Origin: Coptis chinensis
Taxonomy: Eukaryota; Streptophyta; Magnoliopsida; Ranunculales; Ranunculaceae
Assembly (NCBI GenBank): GCA_015680905.1
Contig: CM027380.1
Coordinates: 105,243,001-105,307,000 of the forward strand
Reading direction: 5' to 3'
Length of the DNA: 64,000 nucleotides
Part shown: in pieces, positions 1-12,900 of the stretch
Numbering within the stretch: the stretch's first letter is position 1
How the letters are laid out: the number at the start of each line of letters is the position of its first letter
The notes under the pieces: generated by a model
Databases searched by the model: none
The model's input: the letters and a program-made list of their open reading frames with translations, nothing else
Told to the model about the DNA's origin: nothing
Program-made: the position numbers and the translations under genes

Positions 1-1523
1 TTTTGTTGGACTTCTAGTTTGAATGCATGCATTTTTTTTTTAAGAACAGAAATATTCTGGAAAATGTTGCCAAAAGTAGTCTTATTCCAACACCTAAGGC
101 TTTTTTTTTTTATGGAAGAGAGATGTTTCCCAAATATCAGATATGAGAAAGCAATGCTAACAAGCAATGCTAGATTACAATTTGAAGGGGAAAAATGCGA
201 AAATACTCCAATCATTCACAAACCAATATAAGCACAAATTAAAAGCCTACAGACAGAAGAGATTTTCAAAATTAAGTTTCATGACAAATTGACAGAAGGA
301 TCGTTTGATCATGCTATCTTCCAAAATTACCACCATGTACAGCATTAAGGAGCCTCACCATAGCAATTTGGAAAATTCCAATAGAAATGGCATATCACAT
401 TAACTAGTACAATCTATCTAATAAAAAAGGTTGGTGTGGGGGCCTGAGGCCCCATCCAACGGTTCATATAGCGTTTCACAAATTGTGACATGGCGAATCC
501 AAGTAATTTATGTGTTTGTGCAATTTAGTTAAAACAAATCAATACCCGTGGAATCCATCAAAAAATCACTCAAAAGTCTACAATGGCGGCTGGGCTTATA
601 AACACTATTGAGCCTCCAAATTTTGCTTAATATTGTTCTTTTTGCATATAGGGCTGGTTGGGTTTATTGGGCTGGCCCAATTGATATTATTGAGCTAGCT
701 TATGGATAATGAAGTGGCCATGATTGGGTTTTCTGGCGAATATAGCGCCGAAGACATGACAAGTTGTTCAATGCCGTACGACACAGGCATGGCAAACCCT
801 AGTATAACTACAAAATTCCTTGTCATGACATAAACTAGTAGTCCCCACATCAACATGATATCTCATGGTATAAGTTTAGATCGTGCTAAAATACAAACAT
901 ATCGATCTTTTTAAATCACAACCTCTTTAAACAAACCAAATTATTTGTTGTTTTTAGCATAAAGTCTATTGTCTAGATATTGAAATATTGTTTTAACGAA
1001 AATATGTGGTGAGCAATGTCGTTGTCTCATAAATTTGTCTTTCTTTCTCCGAGTGTAGAATGCGAAAGTTGTCTTCACCACTTACAAAAATAAATAAATA
1101 AAATAAAAATTAACAAAATGCTCATTATAGGTTTCCTTAGCTAGAGACCTAGGGTTACACTAAATAGGTCAACTAAAACAAGGCATGCCACTGAAATTGG
1201 ACATGCAAACGATATCTATTGATCTCAACCTTAATATCCTCTAGAATGCCCCTTGATTTATAGGCGCAAAAAGGTTCAAAAGTGGGATTGAACCATCAAC
1301 CTGAGACGCATCCTCAATATTAGAAACCACCGATTTATTATTATGTGGTGGTGGAGATCATATTAATAGTTTTCTTTAGTTAGCAAAGAAAACCTTAGGT
1401 ATAAATAAGGGCTTAATTCAGTTTAGAGGTTGATGTTTAAGAGTTTATGAGATATCATAAATAAAAGAACAACATTTGGGTTATTGACTATTTTCTATAA
1501 AATGTGGATTTTAATTAATTGTT
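1..1523. other. AT-rich intergenic sequence, no gene recognised
   Basis: No open frame here resembles a known protein. The stretch is AT-rich with short homopolymers. Around 590-700 there are repeated 'GGGCTGG/TGGGCT' words of the kind seen in plant intergenic and LTR DNA, but no element ends could be fixed. Nothing in this stretch reappears in the duplicated block further right. Confidence 0.5.
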
Positions 1524-1646
1524 GCTTTTGCCAATTGTTAATCCATATTTCTATTATTATGGTTTAATTGTTTTTAGTATATCCAAAAATACAAAAAAAC
1601 AATAAAACAGTAACAATAGTAATACGGATTAACAATTGGCGAAAGC
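1524..1646. repeat. Foldback (long inverted repeat), MITE-like
   Basis: The left arm begins gcttttgccaattgttaatc and the right arm ends gattaacaattggcgaaagc, which is its near-perfect reverse complement. Pairing continues inward, since a tctattattatggttt-like stretch faces its complement, so the segment can fold into one long hairpin. I could not identify a target-site duplication. A small foldback transposon or an AT-rich MITE is the likely origin. Confidence 0.6.
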
Positions 1647-3149
1647 ACAAAAAAATTATGTTTTTTTTATTAATATTATTTAGACCTAATTAAAAGTGTT
1701 TAGAAAGCTAATTCATGAGTTCTTGTAGTCTTAGAAGTTACTATTATGAATTACAATATAGATGAAGTAATGTGAAGAGCTATAAAGTTAAAACTTGAAA
1801 CTTTAGGGATTAGGAAATTTTTTTGTGTGTATTTAGGGGGGAGACCCTAATTTCCCATCTAGTGGGGGGGGAAATCCTAATTGGCTCATCTAGTGGTAAT
1901 ACTAGTTCACCCTATTTTCAAACCCAAAATAAGTTCCTCATATCTCACTCTCAACACGAGGAGCCAATGTCAACAAATAAATAGAACTCAATTATCAAGG
2001 TTTCTTTCATCTAGCATATTCTACGTAAAATAGTGAGAATAATATATTGATTAGCCAAGCCATGAAGAAGCTAGACCATTTAAACAAATGAAAGATAGGG
2101 ATCTGAAGGGCACTAGCAACCTGCAAATTGATAATGGTAAAAGTATATAAAAGGAATTCTAAAATGTATAATGCATGCAACCGTGTAGATATTGGAAGAA
2201 CCATTGCTTTATATCCTTCTTGCTTTCTTGATGAACAAGTACACTCTTTAACCCCTTTACAAAAATTGGGATCATATAGCCAAAAATATGAACTGGGTTG
2301 GATGCAAAGTAAGAAATTAAATGTAAGTTTTCCTTCCCGAGATCATTAGTCACTTACAATTACCTGATGATACATGATTGTTAGTCAGGGGTTACAAATT
2401 AAGTTCCAGTGGTATAACGTTCTTTCTATTCATATGAGAATGGATTCAAGGTCATCCCGCTGTTGGAAATGAGGAACAAATTTGCTAGTTAGGTGATTTG
2501 AGTGGCTTATTCGACGCTATATCACACAATTGAATTATTTCTTACAGTGGTAAATTATTTCAACTAGCAAAATGCACGTGCCCTGCACATGAACGATACA
2601 CAAAACTTATTGAAGAGAATGTGAACATAGTTATCAAGAGGAGAGTTAAGCTACTCCATATTAGAAAAAGTAGAGAGTCTGCTAACATTAATTCGTGTAC
2701 TATAACTTTTTAATGAAATTATGTTGCAGTTGTCCATCACTCAGTGCCAAGTGCTAACTAATACCATTTACAGAGCTTAAATTCATTAGGAGGAAGACTT
2801 ACAGGAAATACATAATGAGAAAATATCCTTTTCATCAATAATCAGAAATATGTGACATAAATATCCTTTTATCAATAATCAGAAAAGTTTTACAAAAACT
2901 CTAAACTCCAGACTGGAACCCTACCAACTGCAAAGATTAAGTAATATTGCGACTCTAACTACTAAGACGTCAAACGTAAGGCATCCGATTGAACCCGAAC
3001 ACACGGTTGTCCATCACACCTCATCATCAACGCTTGAGCTCTCTGCCTATCTGCCCTATGCTTTGCTTTCTGCGGATAGATACTATTTGTCGATTAGAAC
3101 AATCAACTTAAACCAAAGAAAAGTAGCCCTCACAATTTTTCATTGAAGA
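1647..3149. other. Non-coding AT-rich stretch, no gene recognised
   Basis: Only short overlapping open frames occur here (for example both strands near 2007-2353), with no family resemblance. The right end may include 3' flank of the FKBP-like pseudogene that follows on the minus strand. Confidence 0.4.
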
Positions 3150-4894
3150 TCAGCAACTTACATCGATTATCAAGTGTTTCTAATTTGCTCATCTTGGCAA
3201 ATATGTTGCCACAAAACCGAAGCGCCCCTTCTTATTGTACTCATTCATTTTTTTCCTTGGAGACTTTATACTCAAGCTTTACGTCCCTGTTTCAACAAAG
3301 ATTCAACCCCAACATACATTCAGTCAATAGACATTGGACATCAATGAATTAGCTGGTACAATGAAAAAGGCACAATACATACCTGTTTTTGGGATCAATT
3401 TCCAATGCCTTCTTAATATCAATCTCAGCAAGGTCCAAATCAGCCAGTTGGATGTAAGCTTGGGCTCGTATATAGAGTGCCTTGACATTCGTACTCGCAA
3501 GTTCTAGTACCTACAATATCATTAACAGAACATTAATCATCATGCCTCTTGCTTTGATGTGATTTGAGTTGTAGGTATAAGTTGGTCCGCAGTTACCTTT
3601 GTGCAAAGCTTCTCTGCCTATTTGTAGTCCTTTAACTTCAGCTTGCAAGCTGCATTGTTCAGATTGCAGCTTACCTTTAGAACCTTGGGCTACTTCTTTT
3701 CCTCTTCACTGAAGTTGGTGTCATATTCAATAAATTTACCAGCTTGATTACAAGGTGATTTTCAGTCAGATGCAATAACACAAAATCATATCTAAAATGA
3801 TTTGATCCTACTAAAAACTATCTTGCCTTTTCATATCTTTTTGAAGCCTTAGCATATTTTTTAGCTTTGAATGCTACATTTCCTTCCTCTTTCTTCCTAC
3901 CAGCAGCTTCAATTTTCTTAGGTGTGTTCATGTCCCATGATTCTCTCTCCTAATGATAGAAAAGGACAATTTTAAACTCACTCATACCAAGCACAATGCA
4001 AGAGCCGCACAAAGAGAAGTCTCACTGAAGATACCTTGACAAAGGATTCAAGCTCAACTTCATAGTATAATTTTGAATTCGGGGGAACAACAGCCAATTC
4101 TTGCTTGGATTCAGATGAACCAAAACCATATTCTGGAGCAATAGTCAACTCTGCAACCTCCCCTTTCTTCATTGTCATGGCAACTCTATCAAGTCCATCA
4201 ACAACTTGCTCTGCAAAATGTAAAGACTACACTTCAGTATCTAGTTTAATATTGTTAACAAAAAAAGCATGCAAAGTCCATTGACATGAAAAATTTCCTT
4301 CTTGAACTCAAATAGCTCATCATCATCGTCATGCCCCTTCTTCATAAATACTGGTTCCATCTTGCAACTTCCCAATAAGTTTCCTTTGTCCGGACAAATG
4401 AGATAACATTATTATGCACACTACAACGATCCCATTCCACTAAGAACTCTTACAATTTATTATAATAACAAAAATCGAATTAATACTCCTTATTATCCAT
4501 TGTTCCTTCATTTGGATGCTCAAAATTCACCTTTAGCCCTTTGTTCCTTCATTTGGACGCTCATAACCTTCTCCTTCATTAACGATCTTCTTTATAACCT
4601 TCTTGTCATTAGTTACTTCATCCACGGTCTTCCACTCTAAACCAATTCAAGAGTTATATGAAGTGTGGCACTTGGTGGCACAAAGTGCCTTCAACACCGA
4701 GAGGCTGGTCGACCCATCTCCCCAAAGCCATCTAAAAAAAGTCTGAAATGCAATGTAAGTGACAGGTTCCACAATCTGTACAATTAAGTGATTTCCACTT
4801 CAAGCAAACTTACATTGTGGCTTCACTGTAATGAGAACCTTTTCTCCCTTCTTCATTATCTTTACTACTTTTGATAGTGGTGGGCAGAAATAAC
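3150..4894 (-). pseudogene. ROF1/FKBP62-like multidomain FKBP with TPR repeats (decayed, 5' part missing)
   Basis: On the minus strand, successive exons match the plant high-molecular-weight FKBP order. Exon 4814-4894 encodes GYFCPPLSKVVKIMKKGEK (second FKBP domain), entered at ttgcaaccag and leaving at gtaagt. About 4500-4731 encodes VTNDKKVIKKIVNEGEGYE. About 4290-4380 encodes KKGHDDDDELFEFKKE. Exon 4036-4212 encodes EQVVDGLDRVAMTMKKGE and PEYGFGSSESKQELAVVPP (third FKBP domain). About 3824-3952 encodes ESWDMNTPKKIEAAGRKKEE. Exons 3597 to about 3745, 3383-3510 and about 3150-3286 carry the TPR region (VKALYIRAQAYIQLADLDLA) and the C-terminus (IFAKMSKLE). Known family members are prolyl isomerases and HSP90 co-chaperones of heat stress. 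Signs of decay are in-frame TAG at 3690-3692 and 3618-3620 (both where relatives have Gln), frame loss in the 4.3-kb and 4.5-kb exons, and no first FKBP domain found upstream. The family call is firm; gene activity is unlikely. Confidence 0.85.
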
Positions 4895-6239
4895 CTGGTT
4901 GCAAAGACAAAACATGCAGATTCCGTTAGAGAAGTCGGAACTAAGGAGTGGGTCGTTGCTTCCATAAAGCGATTTTTTGTTGCCTTTGGCGGAGAGAATG
5001 ATTAGCGAGCCAATATAAGTTCTCTTTTTAGAAATAGGCGATATCATAAGCAATTCACAGAATAAAAATGTCAAAAAGCCCCAATCTGTAGTCCTTATTA
5101 GAAACTTCACAACTTAAACCCACTTTTAAAATGACATTCTAAAAAAAAAAAAACATTGAATTTCAGATTAGGCGATCCACGAGGAAACAATATTTTCAAA
5201 TCTTTCAAGCCTTCAAACATATATACTTTATAAGAGGGCTTTTACATAAGATAAAAATGAATAGAATAAGATGCTAAGTTTTTCACCCTGATTGAGACAA
5301 TTAATCCCAGTGAAGCACGAGAACAAAACAGACCACAAACAATAAAACATACATCCTTTACTTATGAAAGTCCCCGGTTACACATCCAAAACAGTTATGA
5401 AGCTATAATCACAACAAAAGTCGAAAACCTTGCATACCTGAATGTTAAAAAAACTCCCTACTTAAGCACCAAAACCTATCTCAAACAAAGGCAATCACAA
5501 AGCGAGAACCTCGTCCAAACGAAACATTTAGAACTCATGAAATTGGTCTATTGTCGAGAACCTTCAACGGCTGACTTCTTCTTTGGGGAAACAACTCAGA
5601 TCGGAAGCATCTAAAACCATTGATGATGATGTTTTGGTTCTATTCGGAATAAGTATCATAAGGCATCTCACCGTCGGGAAAAAACTACCACTTTTCATCC
5701 AAAATCCCTTGTTCGGAAAAGGCGCCAAGGAAAAACTAATGAGTATATATATTCAATATTGCGGTTTCTTACGGCTAATGTGCTTGAGTCGACCTTGTCA
5801 TAATTATGAATTCTTTGAACAAAGTCACATTCAAACAAGTAATTTCTAATTCATTCTTATGTTTCCTCTTCTAACCTTTTTGAAGTATAACATTTAAAAA
5901 TCACTATATATACCAACAATGAACACTTTAGGTAACAAATGCATATAATGGATAAAGTAGTTATCAACCCTAATTAAACAGGTTAGACACCAAATTTCCT
6001 ACCAAGAGTGCAAAGCTATTTATCATCATGCATTAAACAACTTACTCCATGGTAAAATGGGAACACTGCAGAGATCTTTCCAACAATAAACATTATGTTT
6101 CTCTATACAAAATATAGTTTAAATAATTATTTTCATTAAAAGTGAAGCTAAACAGGGTAACACAAGTTCTCTGGCCTATTGAGACATGCGAGCTCTTTAC
6201 ATTCACGAATCAAACAACTTAATCCACAGAGATGGCAAA
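4895..6239. other. Unrecognised sequence shared by both copies (A)
   Basis: This lies between the FKBP exon and the Athila-like LTR and is repeated at 31744-33072. A plus-strand open frame of 88 codons (5583-5849) corresponds to a 165-codon frame in copy B. The translation matches nothing I know, and the frame is not kept between copies. It may be decayed 5' intron or exon sequence of the FKBP gene, but no first FKBP domain is visible. Confidence 0.4.
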
Positions 6240-7332
6240 TGATTTTACGTATTCTAACTATCTATGCGTAAACACAAATAATCAATTTACGTAAATACGT
6301 GTTTATATCAATATTCCTAATCTCAATAACGAAGTAATATAAGAGAGTCAGGATTCGTTCCACTCTTAACTCTCTAGACTTAAATCGAATTCAACTAATC
6401 AAACCCAAAAGGAACAATGGTGAGAGTAATGATTTGATGTGAAATTTCTATACTACCATTCCCAACACAAGAACAATAATAACAATAAGACATAATTAAA
6501 TTAAACTGGAATTAAAACTAATTTAGAACTAAGATTGTGAATAACTAATTATGAATTTAAGACAACTAAATTTAAATAAAAATTTAAGCAATAATCTAAA
6601 TTGAAATGAAAAACTAATTCTTTATTCTAAAAACTAAAATATGATTCTAAACTAACTAATTGAATGAATGTAAAAAAAACTAGATCTAGATCTAAAAACT
6701 AATCTAGATCTATCTTTTTCTAATCCTAAACTCCATTAACATTAGCTTCCTAACCTAACTACCTTTAACAAAGAGTCAAGCTTTTGTTTTTATACTTTCA
6801 GATTAAAAAATCGTGCATGGGCTTGGAGCCATGTTTTGGGCCGGAAAATCGGGCCCAAAACCAAATTTCTTTAGTCCAAAATGGGCTCTTCAGCTGCAGT
6901 TGGCTTCGACAGATGTTTCGTCCACTTCTGCTCCTCTGATTGGGCCAAGGCTTAGACCATTGGAAAGCTCTTTCCGAGCCGGTCGTTTTAATATAAGATT
7001 CTCCCAATTCCAAGGTCTGAGTCCAAAGATACAGCCTTCGAAGTTCCATTGACTTTCTTATGTAATTTACGCCCGTGTTGACTTTTCAGCTTTTGACCGG
7101 GCTCTACAAAGGCTTTGTCTCCTTGAATCTTGGCCTTTATTCACAGAACTCCTTAGCAACCGACCTTTGCTCCTTTATCTCACTAAAGTGACACATTTCT
7201 ACACATAATAGACTTTGAAGCCCTGAAATGCATAAAAACACGAATCGAGATTAACTCTTAATTATTACTCACATAATTGGTCTAAAAGTATGATTGTTAA
7301 GGGGTTAAAACTACAGTTTTGGGCTCTTATCA
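6240..7332 (-). repeat. Athila-like 3' LTR, copy A
   Basis: On the minus strand it begins TGATAAGAGCCCAAAACTG, directly after a purine-rich GGGGTGGTT tract, and it ends at CGTAAAATCA (6240). The length is 1093 bp. The same segment is at 33073-34155. The ends are chosen from the inverted TGAT..ATCA termini and by comparison with the third LTR of this type at 60822-62519, so the inner end is inferred. Confidence 0.65.
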
Positions 7333-8234
7333 AACCACCCCAAACAACATTTTGCTTGTCCTCAAGCAAATATGAGAAATTAGAATAAGTGACCAAAAAT
7401 GGAGTTCTATCTATCTACGTTTTATTGAAAGTCGCGATTGCATTGACCATATGCAACAAGGCCTTAAACCACTAGGAATTCCCTAATGGACGAAGTTATA
7501 GCCTCGTGAGAGTTTTTAGGTGAAGGTACTCACAAACTTCATCTATACTACAACGACTAAGAAATAAAACTATTGTTTCCTTATTTATGTCTCAATTATC
7601 TATACATCTCACTAGCAATGAATCTGAGAATAATCATGTCGAAAACCTAAGCTAATATATGCATAATAATCAATCATCTACGAATAAACATATATACAAT
7701 GAGTAATGCCATGAAATGCATGAACAGTCCGTTTCTGAAACTTTGGAATAAGCCCTTAAGTAGGTTCTCACATAAAAGTCAAGACAAAAATCACTCTGAT
7801 TTTTCCACTCAAGTTTTGCTACTCCAGTGTGCAGTGGGTATACTTTACCTTACAATCTCAATGACACACAAGGAAGCCAAAGTTAATCAAACACATCTGC
7901 CACTTACTATCCCACTAACCTATTCCTAATTGAGCTAGAGGTCTTTATTAGGTGTTGCGGGGATTAGGAGATGGTTTAAGAAGGAAGAAAATGGATATTC
8001 AAAAAGGACAAGTCTGAGATAATAGAGTCTTCATATTATGTAACTAGAGAAAACCTTGTTATTTACTTTTGCTTATACACTTTGTTTCCATCCTTAGCCA
8101 TATTTTTTTTTCTTTGGCTTTTGACTCATTTTATTCTATTTTTTTGGAGTTTTTATTTTATTTATATTTATATTTTTCTTTTCTTTGGATGGAAACTTCT
8201 TTTCTTTATTTTCTGAAGCAATTAACTTTTTTTG

Positions 8235-9405
8235 TTTTTTTTTTTTTTTTTTTTCAAAGGGGGTTTTGAGAGGTCCCTTACCCCTATTTTATTAAAATTA
8301 AAACTAGCTTGGTTACATAGCTTATACTCTTACATATTTTTTGCCCGTGGCGAGGGAATACAATTTTCCTTACATCTTTGGAAAATGAACTAGGGGTAAT
8401 TACTACATAACCGGGTCAATTTTTCCGGGATATTACTAGCCAATATATCGCCTAATTTGTTGGTTTCGAAAGACATGCTTGAGTGTGAAACTCTCAAGTT
8501 GGGCTTTCAATCGTGGATTTCACCCATCGGATAATGGGCTCGCCATGGGTAATCTCAAATGTTTCCTCATATAAGGCTTTCAGGGCGTTGTTGAGTCCGT
8601 CTCGGGATTAACATTTAAACATCTTCTCTCCACAGATTTGCTGAATTCCTCTCGCTAACCCCTGTAGAACTCAATGAGGTCGATCGATTGATATTACCGA
8701 CTTATTAACCTAAGTTTGGCGAAAACTATTCTTTCTCTTATCATGCCGCCCATCCCCCTTTGTTCTCCCTAGAGTGTTCCAGATATAGAGAAAGAAAGTT
8801 CCCATATTTCGCTTCTCCCATGCATACAACTTTTTATTTTATTTTTGCTTCCACCATTACATTCCATATTGACATAACCCCTGTCTAATTTCGGGTCCTT
8901 CATCCATTCTTGTTTTTGAGAGAAGAGAGTTTGGTCGCTACATCATGAATGAGCAATGTACTCACGGACGGCAATCTGATTTTTGTGTTGAAAGATAATT
9001 TTCTATTCCTCTTTTTGCCATTTTATGATAGATGAAGCCATTAAACATCATCCTAAGCGCATCTAATTTTGAATGCCTTTCTTTCGTTTTCATGATCACC
9101 CATTCCACTTGTCTTCCAACCGGTAAAGAGACTTTGTGCCTTGTTGAAATTGGCAAACGTTGTAATGTATGCCGCCATATGAATTGTAAAGATGATATGC
9201 ACTCAAAGAATATAAAATTTCAGTTTCTCTCTCCTTCCAACACAAAGACACATGTGTCATCGGGCTTACTACCCCCACTCTTTCAACTTGCTAGTTGTCT
9301 CAACCCTCCCTGGAATGTGAGCTTTTTAATGAAGGAATGTCTCGGCCTATCCGATCGAGAACCGGATTCAAGAGATTCCAAGATCTTGGGGTTTTTTGAC
9401 CGCCC
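8235..9405 (-). mobile_element. 5'-truncated L1-type LINE, insertion specific to copy A
   Basis: The plus strand has a T run at 8235-8254, that is, the poly(A) tail of a minus-strand element. Next to it, on the minus strand, is a 3' UTR-like end (ttttaattttaataaaatag). Upstream, minus-strand frames near 8962-9278 encode VSLPVGRQVEWVIMKTKERH followed by LDALRMMFNGFIYHKM. This resembles the C-terminal tail of plant L1 reverse-transcriptase proteins (the 'W..K...L.K..F...IYHIW' pattern). Copy B lacks the whole segment: its sequence runs from the TTTTCTGAAACAATTAAA region straight to TTTTTCTCTTCTTCG. Only the 3' end is present, in more than one frame, so it is dead. The right edge is good to within tens of bases, and target-site repeats could not be fixed. 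Confidence 0.65.
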
Positions 9406-12400
9406 GACGAGGTTTTCTCTTCTGTTTTTCTTCCTCATTCTATTCTCAGACTTATTCTAGATTAGGTAGGTTGAAATTTTTTTTATTTTGTTTTGTTTTT
9501 GTAACAGGGTAAAGGATTTGTGGTTTATGAAAGGCTAAAGAAAGGCTAAAGAAACGTAGACTAAGAATCCGACACTTACAACCACTCACTCCAAAAGGAG
9601 GGTCCGGTTGCCTTAATGGTGCACTCCCATAATATAAGATTGGAATGGAGTTCACCGAAGAATAAAATGAGTCTTTTATAGTCAGATACTCGAGACTTTA
9701 TATAATATATATGTATTAAAATGCAGTTTACCATATATCAACAATCGAAAAAGTTGTGGGTCTTTCCACAAATAATTAACATGGAATGCACCATCAAACA
9801 GAATTAAGCACCAAGATTTCCTATGACGTAGCTTAGTGGAATGAGAACAAAGCCTTATAGATCTAAAACCTAATCGAGCATACAGTTTCTTCTTTGTCCT
9901 CCTACGAAGGGGATGCCAAATAAATGAACGTGAGAAAATTGATGGTTGTGGAAGATACGTAGGATGTGGATAATTTTGAGAGAGAAAAAATGAAAAAACG
10001 TCAGGTGGCTTGTCCTTGGGTGTTACTTCTTCACCAGTTGGTTTTAGATAGTTATGAAGCATAGGAGAAACGCCAAGGTCAAGTACAAACTCAATGGTTC
10101 TTTGAAAAGGTAAAGGGCGAGGAACATTCGTGATGGAAGGTGAATGAGTGACATGAGGATGTGAGGTGGGTGAATGGTATTCAACTAGTGTTCTTAGGTC
10201 TATATCATCAGAGGCCTTAAGATATGCAAGACATTCCTCAATAGGTGGGTAAGAAGAATCACTGGGATAGAGGGCTTAAAAAATTCTTCTTCCGTCATGG
10301 CATGGCCAAGAGATGAATGGATGTCAATAGGAGAGAACTTCGCGGAGGCTGCAAAGAAGGGTTGCAAAGAGTCGAAGGAAATCCTCCTTGATGTTATCTA
10401 CGCCTAGGGAGTAGAAATTGTGATCCTTGTCTTCTTCCATAAGAGGGGTATCTACTAGTGTGGGGACTAAAGTGTCGGCCCGACTAATGTGAGGTACAAA
10501 ACTCTCAATGGACTTCACTTCCCTTCTACATGCAAACCTAGTTGTCCCTGTTTTTTGTCTAAACATGTTAACTTCTACAGAAAGATTTCCAAAGGAAAGA
10601 GTCATTGAGCCATCCCGACAATTGATTTGGGCATTGGCGGTTGCCAAGAAAGGACGCATTCTAAGATGATGGGAATGGAATCATGAGCAACCGTGTCAAG
10701 AATAACAAAGTAAATTTCGATAGTAAAAATCCTGAACTTTAACGAGAATATTTTCAACTACACCCTTGGGATACTTAATAGAACGATCGCTAACCAAAGT
10801 CATTTTGGTTGGTTGAAGTTTTGTTAGACCTAGTTGTTTATATAAATAAAAAGGGAGTAAGTTAACACTTCGCCCCGTGTCTAATAATAAAGTTGTTATG
10901 AAGGTATCACCTAAGGTGCATTGTACAATAGGATCGACCCGGGGTCCTTGTACTTAACAATCCGTTATGTTGGATAAATAGAGATATTATTGATTAAGAA
11001 TGCTTAAAGGTGGGGTATGTTGGTTTTCCTCTTCTTGGTGCACAACTCTTTTAGAAACTTAAGTGCGTGTCGGTAGACTTTTATAGCTTCTAGAAAAGGT
11101 AGGTTGATAGTTAGATTTTTAAACACTTCCCTAATCTCATCAAAATTCTCGTCCTTTTTAAACACAATTAGTCTCTCGAGATCACGGTGGTTTATCTTTA
11201 TACCTAATATGAGGGGAACATATTTGTTAACCGTTGTTTTATCTTTTATCACTTTCGAACTAGGTTTCCATATTGGAACCTCTACAGTGTAGGGTCTTCA
11301 CTTTCTATTATTGGGTCTTGTAATGTTTTCCCTTTTTGGTTGTGGTTTAACCGGTACTTCTATAGTTGTAGGGTCTTCGGTTTCTATTATAGTATTTGGT
11401 ATGGTATCATTTTTAGTTTGCGGGTAATCTTTAGGCATAGTCACTTGGTTATCAACAACTCTCCCCGAGCGAAGGTAGTGACTCACCAGAGTCCCCCTTG
11501 GTTTATATTACCATTACACTCAATACTTTTTATTTGGCGGTGTTTGTTGACTTAGGATTAGGCTTCGCTTGACCGAAAACGCCGGTTTGGTTATTATTTT
11601 GATTAGAAGACATGTCAATAACCTTTTGGCACAAAGACGCATCATTTGCATCGTTTGTTTCATCATATTAGAGTTTTGATCATGCCGATCTTTCATCAAG
11701 TTGGAGTTTTGTTGCATAATTTGATTTTGTTTCTCCAACAAGGTCACTACTACTTTGTCCATAGATGGTTGTATTGGAATTAAAAGCTTGTTGGCGTTCA
11801 TGTCTTGATGTTGATAGTTCTCGGGTAATGGGTACTAAACCTCTATTCCGGGTCACCTAAGTTCCCTTGTCCTTGATGTTGAGTTAACCGGTTGAAGTGT
11901 GATGGTTGTGGTGGTGTTTGTGCATAAATAAGAGGACAATAGAAGTCGAATGCTCAAGACTACAAAACGAGACATTACAACGAAAGTAGAGTTAATGTTC
12001 ATGACCGGAGTGGGTTGTTGTTGAACGAGATGGCATCTACCTTTTAGTGAGGGCATCAATAAGAGTTTTAAACGGGATCATATTTAACCTCAAGAGAAAG
12101 AAGAGAGGAGCGGGAGGAATCGTTACCTCCCCAATTGTTGTTCTTCTTAGATTGATCTTCTAAGAATTTATAAGCCTCCCAAGGCTCTTTTACTAAGAAA
12201 ACTACCCCTACCATGATATCTAGAACCTCCTTATGACGATGTAAAAGCCCTTGAAGAAGAAGGCACCTAACAAGCGTTGTCTTTCGCAAGATTATGATCT
12301 GGGCATTCAATGAGAAGATCAGTGAAATGATTCCAGGCCTCTGAAAAGGATTCATGAGGATTCTGGTGGAAGAAATGAATCTTTTGAAGAATTTCATCTG

Positions 12401-12900
12401 TCTTTAGTGGTGGGTAAAATTGTTCCATGAACAATTGAACAAGTGAGCCCATGAGTCGACAGAGTTTGGCGTTTGGGCAGTTAACCAAGACGCCGCCTTA
12501 TCGGCTAAGGTGAAAGGGAATACCCTCAGTTTAATTTGTTCCGCACCAACCGTAGGATGGTGGAATGTTGTTAGGACTTGTTCAATCCTACGCATGTGCT
12601 GATAAGGTTTTTCGTAGTCTAAACCATGAAAAATGGGTAACAAATTAAAAATATTTGGGGGGATTCGGAAATCCCCCACTGGGTCTACTAGAACGATACA
12701 AGATTTGGGGCTATTGCTCAAGGCTTTGTAGAAGTCAGAGAGAGGAGTCTCTCTTTCTTCAGCCATTATATCAGGTGGTGTGTGTGGAATAGTAGCTAGA
12801 GGTGTAATGGGTGGTATACTAGATAGACGTGTTTGTCGACGTTGCCGTGAGTGAAACACTGTGTTGCAACTTTGCAAATAGCCTAGGGTGTAATATAGTA

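Larger units (their letters stand above)
6240..12900 (-). mobile_element. Athila-like (Ty3/gypsy, Tat/Athila branch) element, broken, copy A
   Basis: Minus-strand fossil. The parts seen are a 3' LTR at 6240-7332, a purine-rich tract just inside it, an aspartic-protease-like region near 10.3-10.9 kb, a linker region near 11.0-11.8 kb, and a capsid (retrotransposon gag) region at about 12.1-12.9 kb, recognised by PLSDFYKALSNSPKSC and LRVFPFTLADKAASWL. No reverse transcriptase or integrase was found between the LTR and the protease, and no second LTR was found to the right. The element is clearly broken, with many breaks. A LINE is inserted in it at 8235-9405. The same element sits in copy B, so it predates the duplication. 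Confidence 0.8.

Noticed and set aside
1255-1330. tRNA-like or SINE-like box (GGTTCAATCCC on the minus strand)
   Set aside because: A B-box-like word is present, but no matching A box, cloverleaf or poly(A) end could be found.
6798-7052. Overlapping open frames of about 80 codons on both strands
   Set aside because: They lie inside the Athila-like LTR and have no family resemblance.
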